Assembly (NCBI GenBank): GCA_032718475.1
Contig: JAUCBJ010002701.1
Location: 1-64,000, forward strand
Direction: 5' to 3'
DNA length: 64,000 nt
Origin: Nemertoderma westbladi
Taxonomy: Eukaryota > Xenacoelomorpha > Nemertodermatida > Nemertodermatidae
Each line of letters opens with the position of its first letter. The stretch's first letter is position 1. Both the position numbers and the translations under genes were made by a program. Below the pieces are notes generated by a model, which was not told the origin of the DNA, did not search any database, and saw only the letters and a program-made list of their open reading frames with translations. This document shows, piece after piece, positions 10,494-21,345 of the stretch.

Positions 10494-13400
10494 TCTTTAT
10501 TTGGGATGGATATATTTATATCCATTGCATCGATTTGATTTATATATAAATGACGTGCATTGTCGTGTTTTGTCTTGCCTTGTCTAACTGCCTAGCCTCC
10601 TTTATTTGGGATGAATATATTTATATCCATTGCATCGATTTGATTTATATATAAATGACGGGCATTGTCGTGTTTTGTCTTGCCTTGTCTAACTGCCTAG
10701 ACTCCTTTATTTGGGATGAATATATTTATATCCATTGCATCGATTTGATTTATATATAAATGACGTGCATTGTCGTGTTTTGTCTTGCCTTGTCTAACTG
10801 CCTAGCCTCCTTTATTTGGGATGAATATATTTATATCCATTGCATCGATTTGATTTATATATAAATGACGTGCATTGTCGTGTTTTGTCTAGCCTTGTTT
10901 AACTGCCTAGCCTCCTTTATTTGGGATGGATATATTTATATCCATTGCATCGATTTGATTTATATATAAATGACGTGCATTGTCGTGTTTTGTCTTGCCT
11001 TGTCTAACTGCCTAGCCTCCTTTATTTGGGATGGATATATTTATATCCATTGCATCGATTTGATTTATATATAAATGACGTGCATTGTCGTGTTTTGTCT
11101 TGCCTTGTCTAACTGCCTAGCCTCCTTTATTTGGGATGGATATATTTATATCCATTGCATCGATTTGATTTATATATAAATGACGTGCATTGTCGTGTTT
11201 TGTCTTGCCTTGTTTAACTGCCTAGCCTCCTTTATTTGGGATGGATATATTTATATCCATTGCATCGATTTGATTTATATATAAATGACGTGCATTGTCG
11301 TGTTTTGTCTTGCCTTGTATAACTGCCTAGCCTCCTTTATTTGGGATGGATATATTTATATCCATTGCATCGATTTGATTTATATATAAATGACGTGCAT
11401 TGTCGTGTTTTGTCTTGCCTTGTCTAACTGCCTAGCCTCCTTTATTTGGGATGGATATATTTATATCCATTGCATCGATTTGATTTATATATAAATGACG
11501 TGCATTGTCGTGTTTTGTCTTGCCTTGTCTAACTGCCTAGCCTCCTTTATTTGGGATGGATATATTTATATCCATTGCATCGATTTGATTTATATATAAA
11601 TGACGTGCATTGTCGTGTTTTGTCTTGCCTTGTCTAACTGCCTAGCCTCCTTTATTTGGGATGGATATATTTATATCCATTGCATCGATTTGATTTATAT
11701 ATAAATGACGTGCATTGTCGTGTTTTGTCTTGCCTTGTCTAACTGCCTAGCCTCCTTTATTTGGGATGGATATATTTATATCCATTGCATCGATTTGATT
11801 TATATATAAATGACGTGCATTGTCGTGTTTTGTCTTGCCTTGTCTAACTGCCTAGCCTCCTTTATTTGGGATGGATATATTTATATCCATTGCATCGATT
11901 TGATTTATATATAAATGACGTGCATTGTCGTGTTTTGTCTTGCCTTGTTAACTGCCTAGCCTCCTTTATTTGGGATGGATATATTTATATCCATTGCATC
12001 GATTTGATTTATATATAAATGACGTGCATTGTCGTGTTTTGTCTTGCCTTGTCTAACTGCCTAGCCTCCTTTATTTGGGATGGATATATTTATATCCATT
12101 GCATCGATTTGATTTATATATAAATGACGTGCATTGTCGTGTTTTGTCTTGCCTTGTCTAACTGCCTAGCCTCCTTTATTTGGGATGGATATATTTATAT
12201 CCATTGCATCGATTTGATTTATATATAAATGACGTGCATTGTCGTGTTTTGTCTTGCCTTGTCTAACTGCCTAGCCTCCTTTATTTGGGATGGATATATT
12301 TATATCCATTGCATCGATTTGATTTATATATAAATGACGTGCATTGTCGTGTTTTGTCTTGCCTTGTCTAACTGCCTAGCCTCCTTTATTTGGGATGGAT
12401 ATATTTATATCCATTGCATCGATTTGATTTATATATAAATGACGTGCATTGTCGTGTTTTGTCTTGCCTTGTCTAACTGCCTAGCCTCCTTTATTTGGGA
12501 TGGATATATTTATATCCATTGCATCGATTTGATTTATATATAAATGACGTGCATTGTCGTGTTTTGTCTTGCCTTGTCTAACTGCCTAGCCTCCTTTATT
12601 TGGGATGGATATATTTATATCCATTGCATCGATTTGATTTATATATAAATGACGTGCATTGTCGTGTTTTGTCTTGCCTTGTCTAACTGCCTAGCCTCCT
12701 TTATTTGGGATGGATATATTTATATCCATTGCATCGATTTGATTTATATATAAATGACGTGCATTGTCGTGTTTTGTCTTGCCTTGTCTAACTGCCTAGC
12801 CTCCTTTATTTGGGATGGATATATTTATATCCATTGCATCGATTTGATTTATATATAAATGACGTGCATTGTCGTGTTTTGTCTTGCCTTGTCTAACTGC
12901 CTAGCCTCCTTTATTTGGGATGGATATATTTATATCCATTGCATCGATTTGATTTATATATAAATGACGTGCATTGTCGTGTTTTGTCTTGCCTTGTCTA
13001 ACTGCCTAGCCTCCTTTATTTGGGATGGATATATTTATATCCATTGCATCGATTTGATTTATATATAAATGACGTGCATTGTCGTGTTTTGTCTTGCCTT
13101 GTCTAACTGCCTAGCCTCCTTTATTTGGGATGGATATATTTATATCCATTGCATCGATTTGATTTATATATAAATGACGTGCATTGTCGTGTTTTGTCTT
13201 GCCTTGTCTAACTGCCTAGCCTCCTTTATTTGGGATGGATATATTTATATCCATTGCATCGATTTGATTTATATATAAATGACGTGCATTGTCGTGTTTT
13301 GTCTTGCCTTGTCTAACTGCCTAGCCTCCTTTATTTGGGATGGATATATTTATATCCATTGCATCGATTTGATTTATATATAAATGACGTGCATTGTCGT

Positions 13401-14187
13401 GTTTTGTCTTGCCTTGTCTAACTGCCTAGCCTCCTTTATTTGGGATGGATATATTTATATCCATTGCATCGATTTGATTTATATATAAATGACGTGCATT
13501 GTCGTGTTTTGTCTTGCCTTGTCTAACTGCCTAGCCTTCTTTATTTGGGATGGATATATTTATATCCATTGCATCGATTTGATTTATATATAAATGACGT
13601 GCATTGTCGTGTTTTGTCTAGCCTTGTCTAACTGCCTAGCCTTCTTTATTTGGGATGGATATATTTATATCCATTGCATCGATTTGATTTATGTATAAAT
13701 GACGTGCATTGTCGTGTTTTGTCTAGCCTTGTTTAACTGCCTAGCCTCCTTTATTTGGGATGGATATATTTATATCCATTGCATCGATTTGATTTATATA
13801 TAAATGACGTGCATTGTCGTGTTTTGTCTTGCCTTGTCTAACTGCCTAGCCTCCTTTATTTGGGATGGATATATTTATATCCATTGCATCGATTTGATTT
13901 ATATATAAATGACGTGCATTGTCGTGTTTTGTCTTGCCTTGTCTAACTGCCTAGCCTCCTTTATTTGGGATGGATATATTTATATCCATTGCATCGATTT
14001 GATTTATATATAAATGACGTGCATTGTCGTGTTTTGTCTAGCCTTGTTTAACTGCCTAGCCTCCTTTATTTGGGATGGATATATTTATATCCATTGCATC
14101 GATTTGATTTTTATATAAATGACGTGCATTGTCGTGTTTTGTCTTGCCTTGTCTAACTGCCTAGCCTCCTTTATTTGGGATGGATAT
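10494..14187. repeat. 105-bp satellite array, left part (about 35 copies)
   Basis: The 105-bp unit includes the near-palindrome GGATATATTTATATCC, then ATTGCATCGATTTG, TGACGTGCATTGTCGTG and CTAACTGCCTAGCCTCC. Copies are almost identical over long stretches (for example 10930-13540). The first few carry gatgaat instead of gatggat. The array is cut at 14187 by the LTR element and resumes at 33106 in the same orientation and phase. Confidence 0.97.
14183..14187. repeat. Target site duplication GATAT (left)
   Basis: The last 5 bp of satellite before the LTR. The same 5 bp follow the right LTR at 33106-33110. Removing the element and one copy restores a normal satellite unit (GGGATGGATATATTTATATC). 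Confidence 0.95.
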
Positions 14188-16385
14188 TGATAAACAACCG
14201 CGACCTCTATACTAACAGCAGAACTGTTGAACAGACAAATACCCGTTAATATCCTTCTGTCAACCTAATAAGTTCTCGTCTATCCAATAAGAGACAAAGA
14301 CTGCTCTACTGTTAAGTAAAGGGGATCAGGAGCGTGCTATTACTAAATTGTAAGGGTTGCTAAATACAAAACCGCTACTTACCGTTGGATGGCGCTAATC
14401 TGCCGTCCGCTAATATATTTTACTAAATTTACACAACTCCTGCAAAATCGCTTGTTCCTTTCTCTACCGATTGCTCGATAGAGAGCTAACTGTTCGAATC
14501 TATGAGCCACGCGGGAATAACCAAAACAATAAACCCGAGTCGGCTCCCTAAGCTTACTTAAGACGAGTGCGAGAGGCCTTGCACTCAGAGTATTCTTACG
14601 CCTAATTCTATCACTATTAAAACACGCTATTGTCTACGTCTTTTCTAATCGCGAATACTGGGGGTTCTCTAACGTAATGTGTGAATGCGAGAATATTTAA
14701 ATAATCAAATGATACAGTAATTGTTTCTACGTGGATAGTACCGCTCTGGGTCTAAACTTGCCTGCCGCTGGCTTTAGGCCAGCAAATTACTAGCGTATTG
14801 TGCGTACCGAATAGTGCGATCTAGCTGATTGCCCGCTAATGCAAATAACCGCTCAGCGTGAATAGTTTACAGTACTCTAATTATTACCTTAGCTACTCTC
14901 CGCTATGCTGCGTACTAATTCTTAATTTTTTACTAATCAATTACAGTCACAAATATTTAACAGCGTACTAATTACTAAGAGTTCCAGAATGCGTAATTCT
15001 AATTTATCACGCAACAGGTTTCACTAGTAATAGCCTAAATTGCCGTATTACTTTGACCTAATCAGTAACTAATTGTTGTAACTAAGAAATAGAAATCAAT
15101 CAAAGAGAAAAGGGCGCCTACCTAAACATTCACAATCATAGGCACACTTCAGTAACACACCAATCAGCGTCAACAATCACAGTTCGCAATTATGCAGTTA
15201 ACTACTGTATGGCCCACAATTATGCGACTCACTATTCGTACTCCACACTCAACGTTGTAATACGCGCAGGCCTCTCCCGGATACATCTAGGTTTCCTAAC
15301 TAACCCGATTCCTGCCCCCCTAATACTAAATAGAGACAAAACCTGGATCATCAGCCCCCTAGTTACTGTATCGGCGAATGGTCTGCGTGTTACAGTGCAA
15401 TTGCCCGCCCGCAACGGTGACTCCCCGCCAGCGTTGCCCGTCTTTGAATCCTCCGCTTTCCCTTAGTCGCTCAACCCCCCGATGTGCCCACCGCCCACTG
15501 GCACCTTAGCCCTCCATTATGCTAATAGCTACCGTAGCGGCGCATGCAAATCACAAAGTCTGACAGTCTCAGAAATCCCTTAGGATTATTGCGCAGAAAG
15601 GAATCACATAGAATCATTAATCAAAAGGTAGAAATCATAGTTCCAGTTGTAATTAGCAGTACTCGAAGGAATTAATTGAGAAACACAATCAAGAGTAATC
15701 GCACTAGCAAATCATTTCAAGAAATTAATCAAAATTAGCAAAATTGCAGAAAATACGCTAAAATATCCGTCAAAAGTGAATAGAGACAGCTCAGCAAGTA
15801 CAAAGGTGATAGCAGTAAGGCTCTACCGGCACACCGCCAATTTATAGGTGATCCGGATGGGGTGATGCAATAGGGTGACGCAATCGCTCTCCTATTGGCT
15901 CTCCAGTCCGCGCTAGCATTAGACCAACCTGGAAGCAGTTAGTCCAATAAGGAGGCCGGATTGTAGCCCTATCGCTTGCCCAAACCTCAAATTATTACCA
16001 TATATGGTAATGGATCATGTCCCTGGCTGCTGAATGGCCAGGACAGCATCCCTATATGCTAGCCCTATCGATGCTAATATCAGCAAGCACAAAATCCAGG
16101 GTCCGACTAAACTTGCTACCCTGGAACTATCTACATATATCCTAATGCAAAATTAGGTAGGTAGGGCTACATACTATACAAAATGGATGGATTCAAAATA
16201 TATGGGCGTTTCGATTTCCCTATCTAAATATCATTACGTTATTATGCCTTATCTAAATATTATGCTGCATAACGGACTAATATTACATACAGTATAACGG
16301 ACTAATATTGTGTACAGTATAACGACTAATATTGCATACTGCATAATGACTAATATATGTGGATACAGCGCCATATACCGTAACA
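14188..16385 (-). repeat. 3' LTR of the BEL/Pao element
   Basis: 2198 bp; it lies downstream in element orientation. It is 9 bp longer than the other LTR because of an indel near 15645-15653 (TTCCAGTTG present here). An 85-codon ORF (15209-15466) occurs in both LTRs but lacks protein-like features. Compared with the other copy, the splice donor site reads CAACG|GTAAGT here (14379-14388 region). Confidence 0.95.
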
Positions 16386-16883
16386 CCGCTCCAAGGGAAA
16401 TCATACAATGTTTCCCTCCAATTGTAGAAGAGTATAAGGTGATGTATACAAAACAAAATAAATTTCTTCCAACTAATCTAAATACTTGATACTATAAATC
16501 CTACTATTTACAAAATATTGCTATAGATATTGCATAATGAATTGCATACAAATTAAATTTACAAAATATTATCTCTCTCATTGTTAACGATTATTACATA
16601 CAAATTAAATTTACAAATATTGTTTCTCGTTCGTTCTTACTACATAATGATTACTACATACAAAATCAAATATATATAAAAAATTTGCTAGGGCAAGTGA
16701 AAGGAGTAAGCCAAACCCGCAGGTTTGTCTCCCCAATCACTTCCTTCGCCTCTCTCATAATATAAATTCAAAACAACTCAACTAGTGTATATGAGTCTAG
16801 TCGAAGATTTCTAAATGCTACAATATACATCAGAGCGACGATGATGTATATATCTAGAGTCTGTCGCCCTGTGCTATAATGTA
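16386..16883 (-). other. BEL element 3' noncoding region
   Basis: About 500 nt lie between the stop of the second ORF and the 3' LTR. A polypurine tract would be expected directly next to the LTR. The bases there read (minus strand) CCCTTGGAGCGG, which is weak; a better purine run, TGGAGGGAAA, lies at 16411-16420. The region includes one copy of the dispersed palindrome (16712-16727). Confidence 0.6.
16712..16727. repeat. Dispersed palindrome, copy 1
   Basis: CAAACCCGCAGGTTTG, in the 3' noncoding region. It is palindromic except for one central pair. Confidence 0.85.
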
Positions 16884-19800
16884 TTATCGACCCGCTCCTG
16901 GGTTCTTTGGGCTCGCTCCTCTCTTTCGCCCTCTTCCCAGATACACCAATCGTCCTCCAGTCGACTCCATTGACGGCGTCCGTGAGGCGTCACTCCCCGG
17001 AACCGGCGACGACGTTCCCTGAGCCCCGACAGATTCTCGGCTTGTGCTTCTTCCTCGGCCTCGTCCCAATTGTCGTGCTCCTGTGGTCGCTTCCGCCAAC
17101 TCTTCCTTATGCAGTTGCACGTGCGCTTTTTCCGACGCTCCCTGCGCCTTGCGCTGCAACCTTTGCGCTTCTATAATAGAATGATAGTGTTCGTCCTTGA
17201 CTTGACGCTTGTCTTGGACCCCTCCTCCTGGTTCCTTCCGCGAGCCTTGAGCTCCAGCGGTCGTCGCTGTGGTCGCTGCGATCCTCTGTTCCTGTATCCT
17301 CTCAGCGGTCAATGAACCCACTGGCACATGAGTCAACAAGAATTCGTTGCGGTATTGTATAGCCGCCATCCTCCAATCACCTCGCGCGCGTACCACTTTT
17401 CTAGTCTCCGTAAATACACCCTTCGTGATGCGATCGCAAATAGCAACGAAGTTCCAGGTGTACTTGTTATCCATATTCAATTGTCTGAAGTATTCTCGGA
17501 CTACGATAACTCCAGTGTTCTGTGGAAGGTCTTGAGCAGTTAGGATGAGTTCCTGATATTGTGGTAGCGATTGTAGATATGGCTCGTACGCAACATGTGA
17601 TGGGTCTACCGCCCAAAACCCATATCCCGCCTTAAATGGTAACGAACGCATCTGCGCTTGAATATGGTAATCAGCCACACTCTCCCACTTATCTAACATC
17701 TCCCGAAGTAAGTTAGCGCTATGGTTTTGAAAGGAATCATCTCGCAGCTGACATCTCGCGCTACGATGTCCCTTTACCCCACAATATCCACATTGAGAAA
17801 TGAAGACGGTGCACGTGTGAAACGAATGGTCGGTCTCATTACACCAACGACAGACCTTATGCGCTGCCTCTACTACCGCGTCGCACGACTTTAGATTGTG
17901 CCTTGTGCTGCCGCACAATTTGCACCTACGCGCTTGTGGAAACCAGGCCCTCTCGTATATGAGGTCTCCAATCGGTTTCGCACTTCCTTCCTTCCCAATG
18001 TCTAATACGATGTCGTCCTCTCCGGTCAACGGTTGTCGATCCGGAACAAAGTAAACATCCTCGCCCTTGTCCTCTATCTCCAATATTTCCTCCCGCGTTC
18101 GTTTCGGATATGTCTTCTCCACCGGAAGATCTACTCCGAACACCTCTACTAACGTCTCCGGCCAACCCTCCTTAACAGGTCTATCAGCCTCCGAGTGGAA
18201 GGGAGTACCAAACCCGCGGGTTTGATTCCCGAACCACTTCTCCAAAGCTTCTGGCGTCGGATACTCCATCGACGGTCGGTCTCCCAAATCTCCGATGTTC
18301 TGTCGATATACTCCTTCGAATATCGCTAATCCTCTCCTAACCATCGACATATTCTCTAACGATTGGTTGAAGAACGGGGTTAAGAAACGCTTCATCACGT
18401 CGGATTGGATTCCCCCTTTCGAGCGAACGTATTGATCTCCTCCGAATACCAATGGATGACGCTTCAAAACTCGCGCAACGATATCCGCTAATAAACAAGT
18501 CACCGTGTTCGACTCAAGCACCAAATAATATTGTAGCGACGCACGGGGTGGCGCGCAAATGTTCCAATACACTAACGCTTGCCGCTTGAAGTGGGATTTG
18601 AACTCCGCTCCCGGTGGGGTGTTGTATTCGCCATACGCCTCCTCGTACTTCTTCTGCGTCTTTAACTTAAAGTCCCAATTATACAACAAGTGTGCTATAA
18701 AGCCCATACCAGTCTTGGCAGAGTTGGGATACTCCCTATAAATTCCAATATCCTGTGCCCATAGCAACAATAGCTTGGTGTCGACAAACGGTCTTGGCAA
18801 TCTATCTTCCAGATCAGTCATGGTGTTGAAGTCGCTCTCCAAATCGCTCTGGACTCCCGATCCCACCTTGACGTAATCTTGGTTGAGAATAGCCTCTCTA
18901 ACTTTCTTGGGTAGCATCCTGGCGTCGATACGCTCCGCTCCGTGCATACCTCCTCGCCTGCATACCTCCAAAATCTGCTCCCTAGGATCCTTCCCTTTCC
19001 GATATTGTGTCGTTATGATGGGCTCCGGTCTCTCTCGATCCGCCCTCACACGCATAAACACATGAGTCACACCATCGGCCGCACGAATTTGAATACACTT
19101 GCTGGTCAAACATTCCTGATGGGACCCTCCTTCATTGTCGTAGAACATCACCCTCCAATCCTGCAGTGATTCCTCCGTTTTCCTCCACTGACGCTGAATC
19201 TCGTCTGATGGGGTCCACATGCGCTCGATAGCCTTGTGGTCATCATATCGGGTATAAGAACCCTTCCTCCTCAGCCACGTCTGGTCTACCTCCTCGTCAT
19301 CTGGGAATGTAGCCACCGCGACCCATACCTTGATGTACTTATCCAACCATCCGAATAGTTTGCTCTCCTTCCCCGGAGCTCCAATCTTATCCAATGTGTC
19401 GTAATCTGTGATCTGCATTGGGACATCACGCAAGAACTTCGCGCATAAAACTTCCCGTAGACAGTCAACGTTCCAATGATCCGCCATTCTTACCATCGGC
19501 AAGAATCGTATCGCTTCTCGCGACTCCGGATGATCTACTAATATCGCAGGTTCGGTGCCGTCGGAATAATACACCGGTCGGGGTTGAGATACGACCTGTG
19601 GAACAAATCCGGTCACTCTCCTCGTCTCCTCTTGATGTCTATCCGCGGTCTTATTATACTCCGCTATCCTGTTCTCAAATAACTCTTTCGCCTTCGCCGC
19701 TCGCTCCTCCTGCCGCAACGCGTCTATGTCGTCCTGATGCTCAGGCGTGAGGCTTCTCGCTCGGTGAGGTGAAGTAAACGCAGTCCAGGGACTCGAGAGC

Positions 19801-20591
19801 TCCAAACCCGCGGGTTTGGTACCCGAGTCCCGCGCCGCTTCGCGCCGCGCCTCTAGATCCTTGTAGGCTCGGTACAGCGAAATGGCCGCTGCCGTCTCTA
19901 TCAAACTGGGTGTCGAACAGGGTTTAATCTCCATATACGGATCTAATGTCGTAACGGTCGGCGTAATGGGTCTCGGAGGTCGCTTTCCGCTAAAGTCGAT
20001 ACTGATCATCGGGTTGCTCATCGGGTAACCTCCCTCGTTGTATCTAAGGAACTGGTGAGCTGGACATCGCGTTAATATCGGTTCCGGATGTTGCTCGTCT
20101 AATCGGTCGGGAATCGCCACGTCTTGCTTATTCATGCATTCACCACACTTGTAGAACAGCTTGTACACGCTGAAGACTTTCGGCGTCTCCTGATCCTCGC
20201 CTCGAGTCCTCCGGTATAGATGCATCCCGTCGAACTGATCTCGGACTGCAGGTAGAGGTTCTTCGTGTCGTAAATACATATTCATATGGTACAGTCGTGC
20301 GATCTCCTCATCCGGATCTGCACTAATGTCACATACGTCCAAAGCGAAGTCGTAAGGATACCGCGTGCGATATTCTCTCCGCAAAACTTCCATCCGGTCC
20401 CCCAACGCTCTCATTCTTTCCCTCCGTAATTCCTTATCATAAGTCGGCTTATATTTTCCATTTAGCTCCATCACGGACCGCCCATGGTAGTAAACGTTAG
20501 AGTCTTTACATCCTGGTCGCGCGAATGGTAGCTCCGCCTCCTCTCTGGCAGTAAATCCTCTGCGCGGTTGCGCTCTAATATCCCTCTCCAT
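16884..20591 (-). CDS. BEL element second ORF: zinc-knuckle protein of unknown function
   Basis: 1235 aa from the ATG at 20589-20591; an open reading frame extends 11 codons further upstream but has no earlier ATG. Near residues 885-945 there are three CCHC zinc knuckles of spacing CX2CX4HX4C (CKLCGSTRHNLKSC, CRWCNETDHSFHTC, CGYCGVKGHRSARC). Near residue 145 a C-X2-C...C-X2-H set (CGEC...CPAH) could bind another zinc. The last 60 residues are Arg/Gly/Ser-rich (GRGRGRSTSRESVG). I see no signal peptide, membrane segment, protease or polymerase motif, so it is not an envelope. The middle 700 residues are not recognised. Zinc knuckles and the basic tail suggest RNA or DNA binding. It follows Gag-Pol after a 754-nt gap and is probably translated from a spliced RNA (acceptor at 20651). 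An alternative is a captured host gene. Confidence 0.85.
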   Translation of the reverse strand: MERDIRAQPRRGFTAREEAELPFARPGCKDSNVYYHGRSVMELNGKYKPTYDKELRRERMRALGDRMEVLRREYRTRYPYDFALDVCDISADPDEEIARLYHMNMYLRHEEPLPAVRDQFDGMHLYRRTRGEDQETPKVFSVYKLFYKCGECMNKQDVAIPDRLDEQHPEPILTRCPAHQFLRYNEGGYPMSNPMISIDFSGKRPPRPITPTVTTLDPYMEIKPCSTPSLIETAAAISLYRAYKDLEARREAARDSGTKPAGLELSSPWTAFTSPHRARSLTPEHQDDIDALRQEERAAKAKELFENRIAEYNKTADRHQEETRRVTGFVPQVVSQPRPVYYSDGTEPAILVDHPESREAIRFLPMVRMADHWNVDCLREVLCAKFLRDVPMQITDYDTLDKIGAPGKESKLFGWLDKYIKVWVAVATFPDDEEVDQTWLRRKGSYTRYDDHKAIERMWTPSDEIQRQWRKTEESLQDWRVMFYDNEGGSHQECLTSKCIQIRAADGVTHVFMRVRADRERPEPIITTQYRKGKDPREQILEVCRRGGMHGAERIDARMLPKKVREAILNQDYVKVGSGVQSDLESDFNTMTDLEDRLPRPFVDTKLLLLWAQDIGIYREYPNSAKTGMGFIAHLLYNWDFKLKTQKKYEEAYGEYNTPPGAEFKSHFKRQALVYWNICAPPRASLQYYLVLESNTVTCLLADIVARVLKRHPLVFGGDQYVRSKGGIQSDVMKRFLTPFFNQSLENMSMVRRGLAIFEGVYRQNIGDLGDRPSMEYPTPEALEKWFGNQTRGFGTPFHSEADRPVKEGWPETLVEVFGVDLPVEKTYPKRTREEILEIEDKGEDVYFVPDRQPLTGEDDIVLDIGKEGSAKPIGDLIYERAWFPQARRCKLCGSTRHNLKSCDAVVEAAHKVCRWCNETDHSFHTCTVFISQCGYCGVKGHRSARCQLRDDSFQNHSANLLREMLDKWESVADYHIQAQMRSLPFKAGYGFWAVDPSHVAYEPYLQSLPQYQELILTAQDLPQNTGVIVVREYFRQLNMDNKYTWNFVAICDRITKGVFTETRKVVRARGDWRMAAIQYRNEFLLTHVPVGSLTAERIQEQRIAATTATTAGAQGSRKEPGGGVQDKRQVKDEHYHSIIEAQRLQRKAQGASEKAHVQLHKEELAEATTGARQLGRGRGRSTSRESVGAQGTSSPVPGSDASRTPSMESTGGRLVYLGRGRKRGASPKNPGAGR
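18209..18224. repeat. Dispersed palindrome, copy 2
   Basis: Perfect CAAACCCGCGGGTTTG inside the second ORF, read as Q-T-R-G-F. Outer symmetry extends to GGGAGTAC...ATTCCC. Confidence 0.9.
19803..19818. repeat. Dispersed palindrome, copy 3
   Basis: Perfect CAAACCCGCGGGTTTG inside the second ORF, read as K-P-A-G-L, one frame away from copy 2 in the same ORF. Confidence 0.9.
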
Positions 20592-20649
20592 TATGCCTCG
20601 CGTATATACATATATATATCCCAATAAGTGCCGTTACGTAACCAATTAC

Positions 20650-20672
20650 ACTGTGGGTAAATCAGTTAGATG
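20650..20672 (-). promoter_or_regulatory. Probable 3' splice site before the second ORF
   Basis: On the minus strand the sequence reads CATCTAACTGATTTACCCAC followed by AG: a branch-point-like CTAAC about 15 nt before a pyrimidine-rich acceptor. The exon would start at 20650, 59 nt before the ATG of the second ORF. Confidence 0.55.
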
Positions 20673-20905
20673 TCGCCGAAAGACAGACCTCCCGAACCCC
20701 CCCGCCTTCCAGCAGTTCAGGTTTGACTCTCTAGATCCCGTCTCTTCCTAACTAACTATCCTCTAACCTATTCCCATGCATAGCGCAAAAACTTTGGAGA
20801 TAAACTGGCCGTGACCAACTCACTTTTTGATGCCCAAACTACTCCCATTACTCGTACTAAACTACAGTAGTTAGAAAGGACCATAGCCACAATACCCAAC
20901 TATAC

Positions 20906-20921
20906 CAAACCCACAGGTTTG
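20906..20921. repeat. Dispersed palindrome, copy 4
   Basis: CAAACCCACAGGTTTG in the noncoding gap between the ORFs. Confidence 0.85.
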
Positions 20922-21345
20922 ATAATCGAACATCACACATCCTGCAAACTACTGAGTGGGGTCCATGTACGCCTCTGGTGCTACTAACCTTTAGCACCTT
21001 AGTTGCACTGTTGGCACCAATCCGTGGAAGTTGCTAAACTCAATTTACACTCCTACGTAATATAGCCGTCACCATGGTTTCTAAATGCTATTTTCCAGGC
21101 TTCACGACTTTTCAAATTACTGTTTTCTATAGACGAATTCTAAAACGCGTCTATACACAGCGTCTGGAATTGTCTTGGGTTCACTTTTCTAATTTTAAAA
21201 TTTTCTAATTTTCCAAAATTTTGAAATAAAATTTTGTTTTGATACCCACTAGACAAAACTCAACGCAAATCACCACAACCCCGCTCCTATGCATTTCCTT
21301 GTATTTGCATACGAGGAATGCATACGAAGTGAGTTGCGTCCAATA

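Larger units (their letters stand above)
20592..21345 (-). other. Noncoding gap between the two ORFs of the BEL element
   Basis: About 750 nt without a long ORF. It holds one dispersed palindrome (20906-20921) and, close to the second ORF, a good 3' splice site. Confidence 0.6.

Noticed and set aside
15209-15466. 85-codon ORF in the LTR, identical in both LTR copies (also 31938-32195)
   Set aside because: The copies are identical only because the LTRs are. The sequence has no protein-like features, and it lies antisense to the element.
16907-19750. Plus-strand ORFs opposite the second BEL ORF, and similar ones opposite Gag-Pol
   Set aside because: They are shadows of the large minus-strand ORFs, with low-complexity Leu/Ser/Pro/Arg composition.
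16884-20591. Envelope gene, making the element a retrovirus
   Set aside because: No signal peptide, transmembrane helix or fusion-like region; the zinc knuckles point to nucleic acid binding.
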